A stretch of 60,000 nt of DNA from the NCBI RefSeq assembly GCF_964355755.1, contig NC_092670.1:39793795-39853794 (forward strand). The letters run 5' to 3'. Made by a program: the position numbers and the translations under genes. Below the pieces are notes generated by a model, which saw only the letters and a list, made by a program, of their open reading frames with translations, was not told where the DNA came from and did not search any database. The DNA is from Antedon mediterranea. Taxonomy: Eukaryota; Echinodermata; Crinoidea; Comatulida; Antedonidae. The stretch's first letter is position 1, and every line of letters starts with the position of its first letter. Of this stretch, positions 12,739-26,441 are shown in pieces.

Positions 12739-12895
12739 CGTTTACACTATCAAACTAGTCTGACAAAAAAAGTGTGATGTGCTCAAATATGGTACTGATA
12801 TGCTCAATGGTAGTGATATGACATCATCATGTCCATACAGTATATGGGCACATCGCATTTTTTGTCACATAAAGTTTGATAGTGTAGACAGGCTA
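12739..12895 (+). mobile_element. Family A MITE, copy 5
   Basis: TTTACACTATCAAACTAG to GTGTAGACAGGCT, with two ATGGTAGTGATATG-type units before the central ATGACATCATCATGTCC. Confidence 0.85.
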
Positions 12896-13654
12896 AACGG
12901 GTATTTAAACTAAAGCAGATAGAGAATAACTTCACTAACTATGGTATGCTCTGTATTTTTACTTGGCTAATTTATTATGACCCAACTGAATTTATAAATT
13001 GGTGACTAAATTTTCTTGCAATTTATGTTAAAATAAAACACACACTTTAGAGAATAAAATCGTCTTCGTTTACAAAGCAAATGTAAACTTTAATGGATGG
13101 TATACACAAAAGTTTATGGTTCAATTTGTGTTGAGAGCGTCTTGGAGAATTTAATTAAAGACTGATATAAATCATGCATTTTCTTCATTTCTAACGCTAA
13201 CGAAAGAACCATAAATTATGTTTAAAATATAACAATGCGACTGTAATGATGTCACAGAGAGATTCTATCAGTCATTTCAACTTACTATTTCAATTTAATC
13301 TTATTTCAATGTTAATTTTCTTTTAAACATCTTTAGTTGAACTCGTTGTAAACTGTACTAACGGCCAGTGTGGTGAATATGTTTCAATTGCAACTGTTTT
13401 CAGCCTTTATCAGAAGAAAGCAGTTGTTTTGTTAGATTTATGAATTGTATCTTACTTACAAGATTTGCCCAAAGTCTGTATTTATTGTCTTTGTTAGGAC
13501 GTTTCGATTTTTGTTTGGAGTTTACAAGCTCAAGTTAGTATACGTATGAAACGCCATATGTGCCAAAATATTTATATTTTTTTACTAAATTAAGTCAAAA
13601 CTCCGTCTGGAACCCAGACTACTTACTTACTGAGTACGGTACTGTATGTAAAAA

Positions 13655-13770
13655 CAAGGCCATATACATGGCTGCAGTCGCGTGCTCAAATTTGAGTTAG
13701 TGTTTACCAACCGACCGACCGACTGACATAGTGAGCTGTTAGAGTCGCGTTGCATGCGACTAATGACGTA
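13655..13770 (+). repeat. Dispersed repeat with GACCGACCGAC block (family D), copy 1
   Basis: Shares AACAAGGCCA, GGCTG, GCGTGCT, ACCGACCGACCGAC, GACATAGTGA and TAGAGTCGCGT, in the same order, with 39085-39215. Type of element not identified. Confidence 0.6.
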
Positions 13771-16700
13771 TAGTGTTCACATCCAAATTGCATCGTTGAC
13801 GCAGCGCACAAATATGTAATAGGTCTTGATGTGAACTTTCCCCTTCAAAGAACCGTTTCTATATTTATCGGAACCCTAGCCCTAGTTATAAGATTATGCA
13901 ACACGTTAGTTACCGTACAACACGTTCGCGTCAGAAAATGTGAGTATTGCGTTAACAGGCTGGAGGTTAGTTGGTTACTATATCATATGATTATTTCCAC
14001 TAATCATAAATTTACATTATTTTTGTCTTAAGCTGATAATGTGAAATGTGAATTTAGATTATACTTGAAATACTGACATAATCCTGATTTATGTTGGGAA
14101 ATGGTAAAATACATTTGGTACAAGAATGACATCATCTAAATTGTAATATGCAATTGTACATTAACTATATAATACACAACATAACATAATAATATAAATT
14201 CATATGTATATTCAAGTTTACATGAAATGTATATTATTTTCATTTATTCAAATTATAGTTTATTGTTCCAATTTGCATACATGTGGTAATCAACTGTAAT
14301 ACATTTTGTACTTAAGTTTAATAATTATTATCAGTTTATAGGCCTATAAGTTTAATAATAGTTAATATAATATGTTTTGTATGTACAAAATGTAAATTAT
14401 AAAATAGGGAACCAGATACATTACTAGCATGGAAATAATGGTATAAGTATCGTGTTCCAACGTATCAACTGAAATGCATTACTTTGTAAAGTGACCATGT
14501 AAGGCAATTGAACATTACCCAACAAACCTAGCATATTAAACATTTTAAAGGCAGACGAAGATGATAATATTCAGACAATAAAATATAAGGTCATACTATG
14601 TCAGGCTATAAAAATGCAAACATTATAATTACACTTGTATCATATATCGTCTCGTAACACATACCAGCACCTTGCAAAAAAAGTAAATTATACTACTATC
14701 TCGAGCGGGTACCTCTCGAGCAGCTTCACCAGATCTAACAACATAAAACTCTAAAATATTTAAATCAATTTAAAAAAAAACACTTCCCTTTATTTCTTGG
14801 TCTTCTTAATCAACAATATAAATCCAAAGAAAATAATTCCAAAATAAATCTATAAGCGGATCAAAGATACAAACATCTTAGAAGCACAAACAGTGTACAA
14901 ATAACCGAATTTAATACGATTGGTTTCCACGTGCATGCAAATTGGAACAATAAACTAATTTGAATAAAGGAAGATAATACATTTGTGTATTTATACAAAC
15001 AAATAAATTGTGTATATAGTCTTGGACTACTAATAGTGTGAGGAATAAAAATAAAACCCATATTTATTTATTATGAAAAGTATTATTAATCGCCTTCGGC
15101 ATCGAATATAAAGACATTCCTTTGATTTTGTCGTGATATAACTTGTATAGATTGGTTTGACATCGTTTTCCAGAGGTCACAGTTCAACATCATCCAGAAA
15201 CAAACCGACGTGCTATAAATAAATGAGAAACTGTGTCAAAATTATTCTAATGTTACCGAAGTACTATTTATCTGTAATGAACTATAAGGTGGTATACTTT
15301 TCAAAGTCGTTAACTTGTTTCCATATTCCCTGTTGTTATATTAGTTTAATGTACGACTTTACAGTATAATCCATAAGACAGCAATTATATAAGACCCAAA
15401 TTCAAACTCCTTCATTATATGAGAAGGCCGGATGAAAGGACTTAACTATTTTAATAGCTAAAAAATAATTATAATTAAATCAGCTGACTCTGAACAATTG
15501 TATATAATACAGTATTGCATTATTGATATCAGCAAAACTGTGATATCAGCCTTGTACAATATCAAATATTTTTCTTTTAATATCCGGAAGGTATTTATAT
15601 TTAATTATGAGCAATGTGTTTACAAGGTATCATATTAAACAAAATAATGTCATAATATCTCCTTTCACGCTTGATTAAGCACTACAAGCATGTTGGGAAC
15701 CTTTTACATGTAGGCCGGTGATGAAAAAATCGATACATTGAAAAAACATCAAGTAAAGTGAATGGAGCAAGCTGCTCGATGAGCATGAGTCGATGTACTG
15801 ACTTTAATTAAAAGACAGAAACTGTTCCTTCGACGGCAAATCAGTTGTTGATATAACAAGACGAAATGACGTAGATGAAATTGATTCTTACCTGAGTGAG
15901 TGGTGAGGTGAAATCTCCCGGGCTTTGCGAGTGTTCAATCCAACTCCTTAAAACTATCGCTTGAACAAATGCAGTAAAAAACAGTGGTGATTAGGAAAAA
16001 GATTTGTAAAAGCAAATATCAGCTGATGCAGACAAGTTGGCGAGCAATAAAACACTTTTATAATCTTCTTTACAGTTTGGCTCGAGTCAGCGTCGAGTTC
16101 AAATGTGCGCCGCCGCCACGAGTCATTTTTACCAACGACGACATTTCAGGTATATTTCTTGTTAACATATCTTCAACAGCAAGAGTCAGATTCTCGAAGT
16201 TTGCCACATCGGTATTTTTAATTAAACGTGGAAATGGTAAAGTTATATACTTTAGCAAAGCCTATGGAACACGATCGGCGAACGGTAAATGTATAGGGTG
16301 TTGAAACTCTGTATCTACTTCTATTGCATCGCTACTTATTGTATGCATACTGTCGAATCAAACCAAGCAAGCAAGATCACACGGGGATCATTACTGGACT
16401 GTATTAAATGTTGAACTTTATTATCGTTTTTCATAGAAAATATTGATTATAACACTTTGGAGGATAATAATTCCTTGAAAATCTATAATGTGATGATGTT
16501 TCAAAATGAAAATATCAGAAAGCGATTTATAATATGACATATGTTTTCAATTTGCGATTAGCATCCAGCGTTCAACGTGTTTTGCAAGATTGATATTATC
16601 AAATCAATTTCACAAAAGCAGCGAGACTTGATACTGATATTATGTACAATATTTGAAATAACTACATGTGATACTATAGGGACACTGAACAAAGCTGGAA

Positions 16701-17054
16701 TGTTGTTGGTCTCATTTCTTCGAAATTTATAAATGCTGTATTTATAATGTATTCTGATGTATGCCATTTTTATCCTCAAGGGAAACACATAATTTTAAAT
16801 TTTGCTATATGCCAACAAGAAATTGAGGAAAGATGAATTCAAGTGCAGTTGTAGATTCGTACGTACAAAACGTTACGGTATATTATTCGCAATTTTAGAA
16901 TTACTAGAAGCACTGATTGGTAATTTGTATTTATATATAAATAATTCCTGCAGAAACCATCGTGAAAAATTGCTGTTATGAATATTTTGATTTAGAAAGT
17001 TGTGTTGTCTAAACATTGGACTAAACATTTGGACAGCTTAATTAAATCTAAAAT

Positions 17055-18593
17055 ATGGCATCTAATGAACATCACTACCCCATAGCTGAAGTTATTACGG
17101 TAGAACAGCGAATATTAAATGCCACCACCGAAACATCTGATGAGCATAATGATGAATTAACCCTTGGTATCATTTATACCATATCTATAGCAATTATCAC
17201 CGGTGTTTTTGTAATTGCTGCTTTAGCCTTCATGCTTATAATATGGTAAGTACGACATGATCATTATGTGATGAATGTAGTTTACTGCAGTTACTGCAGT
17301 GTCATCATCTTCTCATCTGAATGATTATAAAGTAGATAATAGTTTTAAGTACGGAGACACCGTACTTGAAGAAAGTTCCGTTTAAGAAATCTTTCGCTCA
17401 TCTTGTATAACTTCGATTAACCCGACTCGTTAAAATAATATATCTTTTCTCGACATGACCTAACTTTATACACACAAAAACATTGGTGATTCGACCTCAC
17501 AATTCACAGCTATAACATTAGACCTCATAAACGGAACCAATAATTGAGCGATAGTTAGACAACATTAATTTGTTTTAGTGCATTTTCATTTTATTTTGAT
17601 AAATGGTCATAGATAGTTCCTTAATATTTATGACTACGCCTAAACTTCAACATAAAAGGGTAGTCTAGTCTGAAACAGCAAAATATATGGGCCATTTGAA
17701 TACAAATACATACCTATATTATGATAATTAATTTTGTGGTAAATTGTATTTGCATTTGCAACGATTTACCCCAACATCAATTATCATTATTTCATTGAAT
17801 TGCCACATCTTTTGAATTGCAACTTATGATTTAATTAAGATTTCGGGGACCCCCCTATGCAAACAATGCCTCATCCTGTCAATTGTATGTATTTGTAATA
17901 TGCCTATTGTATTTGATGAATGAGCAAACAAACACAATGAAAAAAGTAGCCTATTTTACAATAATATGATGATGATGTCTCAATGTTTTAGCTGTTAATA
18001 TGGTTAAACATATCATTATTTACTTGACTGCCTGGAGGGACTGATTTCTGTTTATGATTTGTTTTCTTCAGCAACAAAGCAGATTTTGCACGAGACACCC
18101 TACTTTGCTAACTACTGAGGAATTACCAAAATAAAATAGATTTCTTAAGCTCTGTCTACACTACCAAACGGTATGTGACAAAACAATGTGATGTGCCCAT
18201 TAAATGGACAAGTTGACATCATATCACTACCATATTTGGGCATATCACTACCATTTGTGCACATCACACTTTTTTTGTCAAACGAGTTTGATAGTGTAGA
18301 CAGAGAGCTTTATGTGTATTTTAATAACATTAAAATGTTTCTTCGCGGTGGTAATGAACTGATTATTATACTAATGCTGCGATCTTCGTTTATATCTTTA
18401 ATTTAGGAAAAGACGCCAGACCCTAGTCCATGACCACCGGGTTGCTAGGAGACTAATGATTGACAGTGTGTCATCATGTCAGACATCTTATCAACGATTT
18501 GACGTTAATGACTCAACTGATGTTTTATTTTCAACAAACATTAGTTTATGTGATTCTGCGAGACATGACGTCCCTGCTGTGCTTACAATATGA
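17055..18593 (+). CDS. Small single-pass membrane protein, two exons, unknown family
   Basis: Exons 17055-17245 and 18407-18593 join in phase, across GTAAGT and a TTTAG acceptor, into 125 residues. Seen: a short acidic N-terminal part with one N-glycosylation site (NATT) and no signal peptide; one hydrophobic segment (about residues 36-63, LGIIYTISIAIITGVFVIAA and on); then the stop-transfer sequence WKRRQ and a polar, Ser/Thr-rich tail of about 60 residues. The positive-inside rule puts the tail in the cytoplasm. I do not recognise the family. The intron carries family A MITE copy 6. The frame stays open across the junction and the basic residues fall exactly at the membrane edge, which supports the model. 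Further coding exons cannot be excluded. Confidence 0.6.
18146..18312 (-). mobile_element. Family A MITE, copy 6
   Basis: Complete copy within the intron of the small membrane protein gene. AGCTCTGTCTACACTACC to GTGTAGACAGAGAGCTT, with two CACTACCAT units after the centre. Confidence 0.85.
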
Positions 18594-19101
18594 CGACAAC
18601 GGAGAGATGGATTCGTTTACGAAAGCCGTTAAAATCTCGACGGTCGGTGGCTCCTTGAGATGGTGATTTACTTTCTTTGTATCAATGTTTTAAAATGGTA
18701 AACAACGAACGTGTTTTAACAACCAACACATTTGAAGCGGGATAAAGAATTCTAATTCGGAAATTACGCAAAGTTTTTAAAAAGATGGAAGACAATTACG
18801 AAACTGCTTATCTTGTGGGCTGTGACGACAACACGAAAGATACATACTTTTTATACGCGCGCGCGTCCACATCCTGTCACACTCTTCGCGTAAACTGTAA
18901 AATATTGTAGACTATACTAAATTTGATTGTGTAACTATTGTATATATTTTCTAAGATACATTTTCAATATGTTGTTACATATTTAATGATTTGTGATGAC
19001 TATTTTTGTCAGTGACATCACAGCTCTAGGGCCTGATGTGTGTCTGAAGACGCGTGTGATAGTGTGCTATTCTCTTTAGCAAGAGATAAAGTATCAGAAC
19101 G

Positions 19102-19256
19102 TAAAGCTCTGTCTACACTATCACCAATAGTTTGACAAAAAAGTGTGATATGCCCCAATATGGTAGTAATATCCTCAAATAATGGTAGTGATATGACATC
19201 ATTATGTCCATATATGGGCACATCACATAAAGTTTGATAGTGTAGACAAGGCTTTA
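19102..19256 (+). mobile_element. Family A MITE, copy 7
   Basis: TAAAGCTCTGTCTACACTAT to TTTGATAGTGTAGACAAGGC, with two ATGGTAGT units. The CACATTTTTTGT segment before the right end is deleted. Confidence 0.85.
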
Positions 19257-19444
19257 AAATCTTAAATGTTATGTATTTCATTTACTAATGTAGTAAGATG
19301 GGATGATCTATCTCGAAATTGACATGACAGGTTTGAAAGAGTAGAGACTCGCGCATGTCAATAAAATGCAATTGCTTTATGAAGTAATCAACGAAATTGG
19401 ATATAATTTAAAAGGTATTATACCTAGCTAGGTAAACTACCATA

Positions 19445-19935
19445 TCACCGCACCACAGGCAAAATAAAATTAATGAAAAATGTCAAAAGTAAATCTGTAT
19501 TTTCTATTAAATAAAATCATATTAGATTTTTGTTGTTGAAGTATACTAATCCTCCACTTTTAGTCGAATTTGTATGTTAAAATGAGAACCACAATACCAC
19601 AAGGCAAAATATAATTAATGAAAAATGTTAAAAGTAAATCTGTATTTTCTATTAAATAAAATCCTATTAGATTTTTGTTGTTGAAGTATACTAATCCTCC
19701 ACTTTTAGTCGAATTTGTATGTTAAAATGAGAACCACAATACCACAAGGCAAAATATAATAATGAAAAATGTCAAAAGTAAATCTGCATTTTCTATTAAA
19801 TAAAATCGTATTAGTTTTTTTAATAATCCACTTTGAGTCGAACCTGTATGTTGTTAAAATGAGAACTACAATACCACAAGGCAAAATAAAATTAATGAAC
19901 ATTTTTAACAGTAAATCTCTGTTTTCTAAATAAAA
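19445..19935 (+). repeat. Tandem repeat, about 145-bp unit, 3.5 copies
   Basis: The segment ACCACAAGGCAAAAT...AATGAAAAATGT begins near 19450, 19594, 19739 and 19871. Each unit contains CTATTAAATAAAATC and TTTTAGTCGAATTTGTATG. The third unit is shortened. Confidence 0.85.
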
Positions 19936-20394
19936 TATATTAGTTTTTTAATAGTGAAATTGCACTTAAGGCAGCAGAATCGCAATATTTAATTAGTTGA
20001 AGGACTAATCCCTTATGATGAATATTACTGTGCCTAAATGTAAGATGATACTTACTTTAATGTTGTGTTATAAATTCTAAGCACGTGTTTAATCCACATT
20101 GCTCTGAACCTGTAAATATGTTATAATGTGAATCATTAACTTTATTTCAAATAATATCCATTTATTCCAAAGAATCATAGACGAATATCACGTGATACGT
20201 TGTGTCAATATTTTTGTAATAAATCTAACGAAATGACAAGAATTGTTCCATATTTTATAATTCAAATATTTGTTTTCAACTTTTCGTATGACATTAATTA
20301 CTTTCGAATTTTGAGTTTATTGAACGCAATTTTTACTATTTGACTTGACGTAAACGGGTTCACGTCACCAGTCCGTTTGTGCATAGGCCAAACG

Positions 20395-20655
20395 CGTCAA
20401 CCAGCAACACAAACGACACGTCACTAGTCCATTTGGTAACACTCGTTTACCATCAAAATACGTTATGAACAGCCGATGTCGTCACCTGTCTGAATTAATT
20501 CGGTTGGCACAATGGTTGTTTAACGCGTCGAACAACAGCAACACAAACGACAGTTCATTTGGTATAATGCGTTTACCACCGAAATACGTTATGAACAGCC
20601 GATGTCGTCGCATGTTTGTATCAATTCGGTTGTCACAATGGTTTGATGGGAGACC
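20395..20655 (+). repeat. Tandem duplication, 126-bp unit
   Basis: ATGAACAGCCGATGTCGTC occurs at 20465 and 20591. Flanking blocks (CAACACAAACGACA, CGTTTACCA, AATTCGGTTG, CACAATGGTT) repeat in the same order. The units are diverged, so the duplication is not recent. Confidence 0.8.
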
Positions 20656-21892
20656 GGTAAAATCATATTAATTGCAATCGATTCACAGTAATTAGAGACA
20701 TGCCATATTAAAACGTATGACATGACATGCGCCGTAGCCATAGTTATTGTTTGTTTAAAATGATATGAAATTGCTTCCCCGGAATAATAGAATACCTTTC
20801 AAAATTTTGTTTGCAAAAGAAAATGGCGATTTAAATTAAACAATATTTTTACTAAAGTATCTTTCGTATGGTTTATATATCTACACTAGATATATCGTAA
20901 TTCAACACTATCAATACAGCTCATGTGTGAATACACCTTTAAGTATATATCAAACTATCATATGACTCGTTTAATGTACAATGAAAAAATGGTTATGCAT
21001 TGTATTATCACATTTGCATATGACATTTCGTCAGCGTACGCGCAACAAAACACATACGCGCATGTGTACACAATATCAGCAGCACTCAAACATTGCGCCT
21101 AGTCGCGTTTCTTTCGTCGTATCGTGTTTTTTTTCTTCATCTATGAAGCCGCGCCAATATGGTTCACATCCATATTATTTCGATTGGTTGCAATCAGAAA
21201 ATAAATATTATATTTCCAGATATTCATTATTTTTATAATCGAAAAGCTTGCCCATTTTCTCTTTCAATGAATTCCTTCTCAAATGTACTGATCGTTTACC
21301 ACATCATTATTTTATAATTTTCCGAATCGTCATATCTTCTAGTACATTCAGTCAATGTTGAAAACCTGACCCACTTGTGTCGAAACCTTCCATAATTTAC
21401 AGAATAATCACCACTCAATGACGTTCTCGGTAAAATATCAATGCCAGCATAAATATTCCATAACGGCGTAGGGACAAGATACAGTTTATCCGATGATTTT
21501 ACACAGTAGAACCTCTGTTTTACGTACCCTGATTTTACGTACGCTTAAAATTACCGATGACGTCATCATTTTTAGTAATTCATTACATATATAGTGTTAT
21601 TTGTAATAATAAAATGCATATTCAACAAAATAAATAATAAATTAATTTTTCCTCTAAACAAATTCATGACATAAACTAGACGAAGGAAAACAATCATCTC
21701 ATTGGTTGTATTTTATTTGTTACAAGGTAAACCAGTCTAAAACCGTTTCCAGTTCACCACGGCGGAGGAGCAAGCACATTTCCATTAATATTTATGCCGA
21801 GAAAAATATAATTTCAAGGTTAAACATAACATAATTTTAATGAACACTGCAGTGATCAGTATAGGTCGCAAAATGACGACTTCGCTTGTGTA

Positions 21893-22042
21893 AAGCTTGG
21901 TTCCCACTAGCGACGCAACACAAGGACGTGACGCAACGTAAGTGATTTGACCAATTACAAGCGATGGATTATTTGAACAGCGGCTTGTCATTGGTCAACT
22001 AGCTTGCGTTGCGCGTACGTCACTATAGTGGGAACCATGCTT
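21893..22042. mobile_element. Hairpin MITE (family C), copy 2
   Basis: AAGCTTGGTTCCCACTAG faces CTATAGTGGGAACCATGCTT. The interior TTGACCAATTACAAGCG pairs with GCTTGTCATTGGTCAA. Same family as 9966-10119. Confidence 0.8.
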
Positions 22043-23596
22043 CATAACGCTCGGTGCATTCCTCCTGTTTTATCCGTCATGTTATCAATGTTAATATGGT
22101 TTTGGTGGGTCTATTGTGCTTAAAAACAAGATTATATATTCGGAACCATATAAATAACATAGCATCTATATTTAGACAGAATCTATGTCAAATGAGTTTG
22201 AGTTCTTAATTAAAATAAATAAAACCTATTTAACTATAATACTAATAATATAAATTTAATCTAACCATATTATGAGTAAATATAAAACCACTTATCAACA
22301 AAATACCACATAGCTGTGTAAAATATTAATCCAATTTCAGACTTGCCTCCGCCAATAAGAAGTAATCTAGAAACTTAACTTAATTATGACGTATTACTAT
22401 GACGTAGCAAAGTCGTCTCCCACACACATGTCACGCAGACAAGATCTAGGCTCAACAACTAGCTCCCTGCTCGCATACAAATAAGCACCCAATAGTCCCA
22501 CCCCAACCAACATGGGCCCAGTAATTGAATAAACCGGATCATGATAAGCCTAGGCCTAGACGATAACAACGTTTATTCTAGCTCAACAGTTTAGGCCCGA
22601 TGCTATGGAAGGAAGCAAATTAACTCTATACAATTAGGGTAGTACAATGAATTTAGCAATTAATGTTTAAAAACTTACAATTTCCTTTCCATTTTTTTAT
22701 TCTAGTCCTAGCTGATGATCGGTGAGCGTGAGTGGTTGTGGTACGGGTACGGGTGTTGAACGTGGTTTGATTAATGAATGGATGTCGTTTCTGATTGGTC
22801 AGTAGTTCCCTTTATTGGGAGTTCGGCGCGACGGATTGTCGTCTGATTTTACGTTACGATTACGCATGCGCTGCACATACGTGTTACAAAGATAAACAGG
22901 TCTGCAGATTGAGTATTGTATGCACGGAGAAGGATTGCGAAATGGCTAAATGCTACATAAATAATTATAGATTATAATACACCCATATTAAATTGACAAA
23001 TATTGCTTTAACATAATAACAAATTGACACGAATCACAGGTTAAAATACATACAAATCAAAGGTGTTAGTATCATAATAGACTATCTTTCTAAAAAAAAA
23101 AATCCTTAAAATATCAAAATATTAGAGGGCGTTACCACATTTTTAGTAAGTTTGCAACATAGAAATGACAAGATAGAGGGCAGCACATTGCTTTCTTCTA
23201 CAAGGTACTAAAAACTGTGTCCTACTCTATTCTTTTTTAGTCAAGTTGTACTAAATCTGTTACCTTACTTATACTGTACTTTTAGAGGTGGGTGTGGCAG
23301 TAAATTATTTATACATTTTTGATAATAAAAGTGTTTTCAAGAAATTCTAGAATCATAAAGGACATAGCAACTTAAAATCTCCTGTGTTGTGGTAATACTG
23401 TAGTTTACTTGTGTTCAGACAAGATATGTTTTTATTATCACTTGCACCTATATAAACTTAACCACCAATCAACATTGAATACCTGGGTTAGGCCCTACTG
23501 TTGCATGGCACGTACAGGCCTATTTATCAAGGACTACTATAGAGGGGATCTTATTTTACTGTTTTTCAATTCTCAATACCATTTTTTTCATTAGCC

Positions 23597-26441
23597 TTAT
23601 TGTTGTTCAGTATCAGCAGCTGCCTCACTTGCTTGGTAAGCTTTCATTTCGGATGTTGAAGATGTTAGAGGGCGGACTTCTTCATCAACGGGTTCATCGA
23701 CTCGTTTGAAGTCTGAATGTGTAACAATAAAGGCAACAAGACCTCCAAAGAGACAGATCATTAAACCAAGGAAATTTCCAATCATGGCTCCTGTTGGCAG
23801 GGTACTATATGGCTCTTCAGCACTATAAATAAAAAGATATAAAGTCATTTAAATATATATTTAAAAAAATGTACAATTTTAAAATACAAGTTTTTGAGCG
23901 TAAAAATGATAAAATAAAGTATATAGAGTGGAGGTGACAGTGGTACTATAAATATTATTATTTTGTATTTTTATTTATTTATTCAAGATCCAACAGCGTA
24001 TAAAGAAAAACACCAATACAGGATCGCCATAAAATATACATTAAGATTAATGGGAAGACCTGGACAACAACAAAATGGCAAACAAAAAGCTAATGGTACA
24101 TCTTTTGAGATTGTGTTTTTCAATGAAAATCTATCTCCCTCTCTTCTTTCCATTGGCGTAATGCATAGACCCGAGGCCCCTGGTTAAAGCTCTGTCTACA
24201 ATATAAAACTAGTTTGACAAAAAAAGTTTGATGTGCTAAAATATGGTAGTGATATTTCCAAATATGGTATCATCATCATCATGTCCATGGCCACATAACA
24301 TTTTTTGTCACATATAAAGTTTGATAGTGTAGACAGAGCTTAAGTAATAAATTGCGGAATATACAGTAGGCTACAAAAATATATTCATTAATTCATCTAA
24401 ATGTCTTACTCATTAGGGTATTGAAAGCCAAGTTTCTCCAGAAGACCCATACAGGCAACACCTATAGCACCAACAAAAATTGCAATTCCAAAGAAACGAT
24501 GTACGACTAAATATGATTTACGTAAGGATTCACTCGCTTTTGGGAAGAAGAAGAAGAGGAAGCCAAAAAGAAGCTGAAAAAGAAATATATAGTATAAGAA
24601 AATTGTTTTAAAAAATAGCAAAATATTGATATGTTGCATATTGAACGCGATGTATGAAGAAATCGCAACTTAGGTAAATTAAAATTGAGTTACTCACCAT
24701 TTAAATTAATTAAATGGATTTAAAAGGAAAAATTAAAGAGAATTCAGTGAATTAATTATAAGGTAAGCTTATTATTATGAGATTAGAGCCTTAATTCGCT
24801 ATCACACATTTGGAAATTAATTGGGCTGGTCAATGTGTCTGATTTTCTGGCGAGTCTGGTATTTTCATTCATCAACATTTTTATTCCGACATCAAAATAA
24901 AACATATACAAATACAATAAGCTTTAAATAAACAATAAATTTTAGGATAGAATTGTTTTGTTTTTCCATTAATGTTTTATCTTTGTATGAGACAAGTACT
25001 TATCTTATGATAACCATGATAAAATGGAATACAAGAAAAGTTCTTCAAACATGTAACTCGAACAAAATTGAACAAATATTTATGTACATTTAAAATATAC
25101 TTTTAATTTGGAAAAAGTAATAAAGTCTCGTTTTGAGATTTATGGCTTTCAGAAAGATTAGGAGCCTCAACAGTAATTTATTTTAAATTAATTTATTTAT
25201 TCTTTTTTTTTACTTTGATTGTATTTTCAGTAACGTAGTAATGCTTTTCAAAACGGTCCAGTTACAAGGTTTAAAAGTTAAAAAATAGCAATATATAACA
25301 TATATACAGTAAAATAAAATCATACATAATTTGAAAGATATATACAGTACTATGTTGTACATTTGCTTAAATTTGTTTGTCGTGGAAGTATCAAATATTA
25401 CCTGGCAAGTAAACAATGTGAAGACAACAATACCAGCCCAGCTATGTATGGAATACATGTTCGCTATACCATTAACGTTATGATTACGAAAGACTGCTTT
25501 GAGGCCGATACATGCACATATGAACCCAAAGATTTGAGTCAATAAGTGCATAGTCTTGATAACAACCTTACTCTCCTTGTTAAATACACGAAACACCATT
25601 ATAGCTGTAAACAAGTTAAAAATAATTATTATTAACACTTGTCCCTCCATTGTCAAGCAAGTATCAATAAAAGAACAAAGAATCATCAATATATAAAGTA
25701 AGCCTATCAAAAATGTAAAATTAAAGCAAAGAGTTTAAGTTATCTTTATTTTGTTTTCACAAAAAAGTATAAAAACAAAATTGGTTGCTGGTTATAAAAC
25801 AGAACAGAAAATTTTAAAAGTTCAAGGCATATAGAAAACTAATAATGCCATAGACTTTTTTACTCTCTAACAACTATTGAAAACCCCTTAATATTCATTA
25901 AGAGAAGTTTACTTTTTTATCCACTAGCAAACGTTTTCTAGTTCTAAAAACTAGCAAACTTTGAGCCCCGAGACTAGATGATAACAAATAACTATAACTA
26001 TTTATGTTCTCTAAAACTATAAAAATATGTAAGTATTGTGCTGGCAGGTCTGTGGACCCTAAATTGCCAGTAAACTGAAGCAGTGATGTGAGTTCGGTTG
26101 GTCAGGGTTTATTAAGGTTTTTTTAAAAATTTGTTGTTTTTAGTTTCATGGTTAGTATTTTTAATGGTTTTCACAAGCGCCTTGAACAATTTGTCGATAT
26201 GTGCGCTTTATGAAATTCTTATTTTATCTTATCTTATCTTGAAAAAAAAACAACTTATACCTTGACCATACATATAAACAAGGCCAATAACCATCAGTAA
26301 CGGATGAAGGTTGAATTCTTGTGAAGATCCATCCCATGCAAAGCCACCAAGAATGTTACCGGTCCAGTAACCAAGTAAAACTAGCATCACCACGCCAACC
26401 ACTTGAGCACATGTTACGCAGACAAACAAAAAGCTTGGCAT
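23597..26441 (-). CDS. CYB561: Cytochrome b561 (ascorbate-dependent transmembrane electron carrier), four coding exons
   Basis: Cytochrome b561 moves electrons from cytosolic ascorbate across vesicle or endosome membranes, regenerating ascorbate or reducing iron inside. Minus-strand exons: 26441-26261, 25604-25402, 24573-24410, 23822-23597; all GT-AG, giving 257 residues (human CYB561 has 251). Four haem-binding histidines are present at 46 (FNLHPLLM), 80 (KTMHLL), 114 (YSIHSW) and 153 (VVHRFFG), with the family's 34/34/39 spacing. Six membrane segments are seen. The C-terminal tail is acidic and cytosolic. The ATG at 26441 gives an N-terminus like that of vertebrate CYB561, but an acceptor only 15 bases upstream means the 5' UTR is spliced. 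A family A MITE lies in intron 3. It is closer to CYB561 than to CYBRD1 by eye. Confidence 0.93.
24184..24344 (+). mobile_element. Family A MITE, copy 8
   Basis: In the last intron of the cytochrome b561 gene. TAA flanks both ends of AGCTCTGTCTACAATAT...GTGTAGACAGAGCT, suggesting a 3-base TAA target duplication. Two ATGGTA units are present. Confidence 0.85.

Larger units (their letters stand above)
11023..16980. other. Gene-free, repeat-containing stretch
   Basis: No gene with matched splice sites or family similarity was found. The listed MITEs at 11975 and 12739, a degraded family C copy at about 11815-11970 (GCTTGGCTCCTACTAGAACG) and the family D copy at 13655-13770 lie here. Open frames at 13831-14031 and 15984-16304 look like chance. 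A weak minus-strand exon pair near 15093-15200 and 15892-15960 is discussed under rejected items. Confidence 0.5.
18594..23596. other. Gene-free stretch with repeats
   Basis: Apart from the repeats listed separately I see no supported gene. A GCGCGCGTCCACAT block at about 18858-18875 also occurs at about 9138-9153. The CAGTAGAACCTC run at 21504 looks like one end of a Tigger-like element without a clear partner. Bases 22330-22560 are less AT-rich and could include a promoter, but no exon can be assigned. Confidence 0.5.

Noticed and set aside
13831-14031. Small hydrophobic frame
   Set aside because: Short, no ATG in good context, no neighbours or splice sites supporting it.
15093-15983. Possible minus-strand exon pair (IVLRSWIEHSQSPGDFTS, then HVGLFLDDVEL and stop)
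   Set aside because: A GTAAGA donor at 15891 and a TTTATAG acceptor near 15214 fit, but the upstream acceptor is weak, no earlier exon or start was found, and the sequence matches no family I know.
15984-16304. 106-codon plus-strand frame
   Set aside because: No start context, domains or splice partners; it overlaps an equally long minus-strand frame.
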